Assembly: GCA_964343365.1 (NCBI GenBank)
Contig: CAYFJI010000002.1
Location: 24,002-88,001 of the forward strand
Length of the DNA stretch: 64,000 nt
Source of the DNA: CAJXWH01 sp964343365
GTDB taxonomy: Bacteria; Pseudomonadota; Gammaproteobacteria; Arenicellales; UBA868
Direction of reading: 5' to 3'
The notes beneath the pieces were generated by a model. The model was not told the origin of the DNA. It ran no database searches and worked only from the letters and a program-made list of their open reading frames with translations. This document shows, in pieces, positions 62,743 to 64,000 of this stretch (its first letter is position 1; each line of letters begins with the position of its first letter). The translations under genes were made by a program, and so were the position numbers.

Positions 62743-63924
62743 TTGGATGCTATAGATCAAAAATCTTTCCTAGTTGAAGACTATCAAGAGATAAGGAATG
62801 CTGTAGGTAAGATTTGCGATAGGTTCCCTGGAGAGTATTGGAGAGAAATGGATGTTAAACGCTATTATCCGAAAGAATTTGTTAATGCCTTAACCCAAGC
62901 AGGTTGGTTATCAGCACTGATTCCAGAGAAATATGGTGGTTCGGGACTGTCCCTGCGGGCTGGCGCGGTGATTTTAGAGACTATACATAGATCGGGTGGT
63001 AGTGCGGCAGCTTGTCATGCACAAATGTATACGATGGGCACCCTATTGCGTCATGGTAGCGAGAAACAAAAGCAACAATATCTTCCTGACATTGCAAAAG
63101 GTTCACTTCGACTCCAAGCTTTTGGAATTACTGAGCCTGACTCAGGTTCTGACACTGGTAATATCAAAACCAGAGCGGAATTAGTAGACGATTTTTACAT
63201 AATCAATGGCCAAAAGGTATGGACAAGTCGTGCATTGCATTCAGATTTAATATTATTATTAGCGAGGACTCAGCCTAAGTCTAAAGAGGGTCCTCGATCT
63301 AAAGATGGCCTGTCCGTTTTTTTGATTGATCTTCGGGAGCTCAAAGATCAGGATATAAAAATTCAACCCATAGATACTATGATTAATCATAATACCACAC
63401 AGCTTTTCTTTAATGATGTAAAGATTTCTAGGGAAAGTCTGATCGGTAATGAGGGAAAAGGTTTTGAGTATCTATTGGACGGGCTGAATGCAGAAAGAAT
63501 TCTTATTTCAAGTGAAAGTATTGGTGATGCGCGTTTTTTCTTAGATCAGGCTACTAGATATGCTGTGGACCGACGTGTTTTTGGATCTCCTATAGGACGC
63601 AATCAGGGCATTCAGTTTCCGTTAGCTCGCGCCCATGCTAATACTGAAGCAGCTGATTTGATGGCAAGAAAAGCAGCGACACTTTTTGATAGAGGTTTAT
63701 CATGTGGACATGAAGCAAATATAGCAAAGTTATTATGTTCAGAAGCCGCATGGAATGCTGCAGAAGCATGCATGCAAACTTTTGGTGGATTCGCGTTTTC
63801 TCGCGACTATGATATCGAACGCAAATGGCGTGAAGCACGTTTGTATTTGACTGCACCTGTATCAACAAATTTGATATTAGCTTATATTGGTCAACACATA
63901 CTTGGTTTGCCGAGGTCCTATTAA
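62743..63924 (+). CDS. Acyl-CoA dehydrogenase (IVD/LCAD-like catalytic site)
   Basis: This 393-residue flavoprotein oxidises an acyl-CoA to the enoyl-CoA. Motifs are FGITEPDSGSDTGNIKTRAEL (FAD and substrate contact, near 126-146), VDRRVFGSPIGRNQGIQF (near 272) and QTFGGFAFSRDYDIERKWREARLY. The MCAD-type base (Glu in YEG near the C-terminus) is absent, the segment reading TAPVSTN. A Glu in LNAERILISSES occupies the position used in isovaleryl- and long-chain acyl-CoA dehydrogenases, so the enzyme may be active. TTG 62743 starts the frame. It ends the three-gene operon. Confidence 0.9.
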   Translation: MDAIDQKSFLVEDYQEIRNAVGKICDRFPGEYWREMDVKRYYPKEFVNALTQAGWLSALIPEKYGGSGLSLRAGAVILETIHRSGGSAAACHAQMYTMGTLLRHGSEKQKQQYLPDIAKGSLRLQAFGITEPDSGSDTGNIKTRAELVDDFYIINGQKVWTSRALHSDLILLLARTQPKSKEGPRSKDGLSVFLIDLRELKDQDIKIQPIDTMINHNTTQLFFNDVKISRESLIGNEGKGFEYLLDGLNAERILISSESIGDARFFLDQATRYAVDRRVFGSPIGRNQGIQFPLARAHANTEAADLMARKAATLFDRGLSCGHEANIAKLLCSEAAWNAAEACMQTFGGFAFSRDYDIERKWREARLYLTAPVSTNLILAYIGQHILGLPRSY

Positions 63925-64000
63925 TTAATATCGTGCCATGTGGGTGATCGTAAATTTGAGATTACTTTTCAAAATATTTATGCTAGCACTGAGCCACTAC

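Overview
The window looks like a chromosomal segment of an AT-rich, probably marine, uncultured gammaproteobacterium. The taxonomic case rests on gene content and order: petABC followed by sspA-sspB; lolB-ispE-tRNA-Gln-prs-rplY-pth-ychF; prfA-prmC; hslVU; and small proteins such as YcgL and DUF1820 that are typical of Gammaproteobacteria. No species can be named from sequence alone. Coding density is high, intergenic gaps never exceed about 300 bp, and no insertion sequence, phage or CRISPR array was seen.

Region 1 (1-13556) is a purine/ureide salvage locus. Leftward genes encode xanthine dehydrogenase subunits (xdhB cut by the window edge, xdhA) and 5-hydroxyisourate hydrolase (uraH). Rightward genes encode a deacetylase-type allantoinase (puuE), OHCU decarboxylase (uraD), an aspartate-transcarbamoylase-like enzyme with an altered substrate loop, an asparaginase-like amidohydrolase, carbamate kinase, ureidoglycine-glyoxylate aminotransferase (pucG) and the AllF/AllG/AllH proteins of oxamate carbamoyltransferase. 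Read together they predict urate -> allantoin -> ureidoglycine -> oxalurate -> oxamate + carbamoyl phosphate -> ATP. AllF is split: its C-terminal segment is a separate 62-residue protein encoded before allG. Urate oxidase and allantoate amidohydrolase are not in the window.

Region 2 (13568-25947) holds divergent glpK and a glpD-like gene, a wecA-like transferase, an FAH-family hydrolase, the dgcA-dgcN pair (D-glutamate catabolism), a Leptospira-type citramalate synthase convergent with a leuB-like dehydrogenase, djlA and glutathione reductase.

Region 3 (26083-47334) is mostly housekeeping: oligopeptidase A, cytochrome bc1, sspAB, hslVU, citrate synthase, msrA, prmC, prfA, a TPR protein, lolB, ispE, tRNA-Gln, prs, rplY, pth, ychF and tRNA-Met. 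hemA is missing from its usual place beside prfA.

Region 4 (47599-60671), directly after tRNA-Met, is accessory. It opens with an aldo/keto reductase-RidA fusion, followed by a modified-sugar locus (flavoprotein, three methyltransferase-like proteins, NeuD-like acetyltransferase, two DegT aminotransferases, two epimerases, one large membrane protein) with no recognisable nucleotidyltransferase, soluble glycosyltransferase or flippase. Region 5 (60758-63924) is a three-gene acyl-CoA operon (class III CoA-transferase, enoyl-CoA hydratase, acyl-CoA dehydrogenase).
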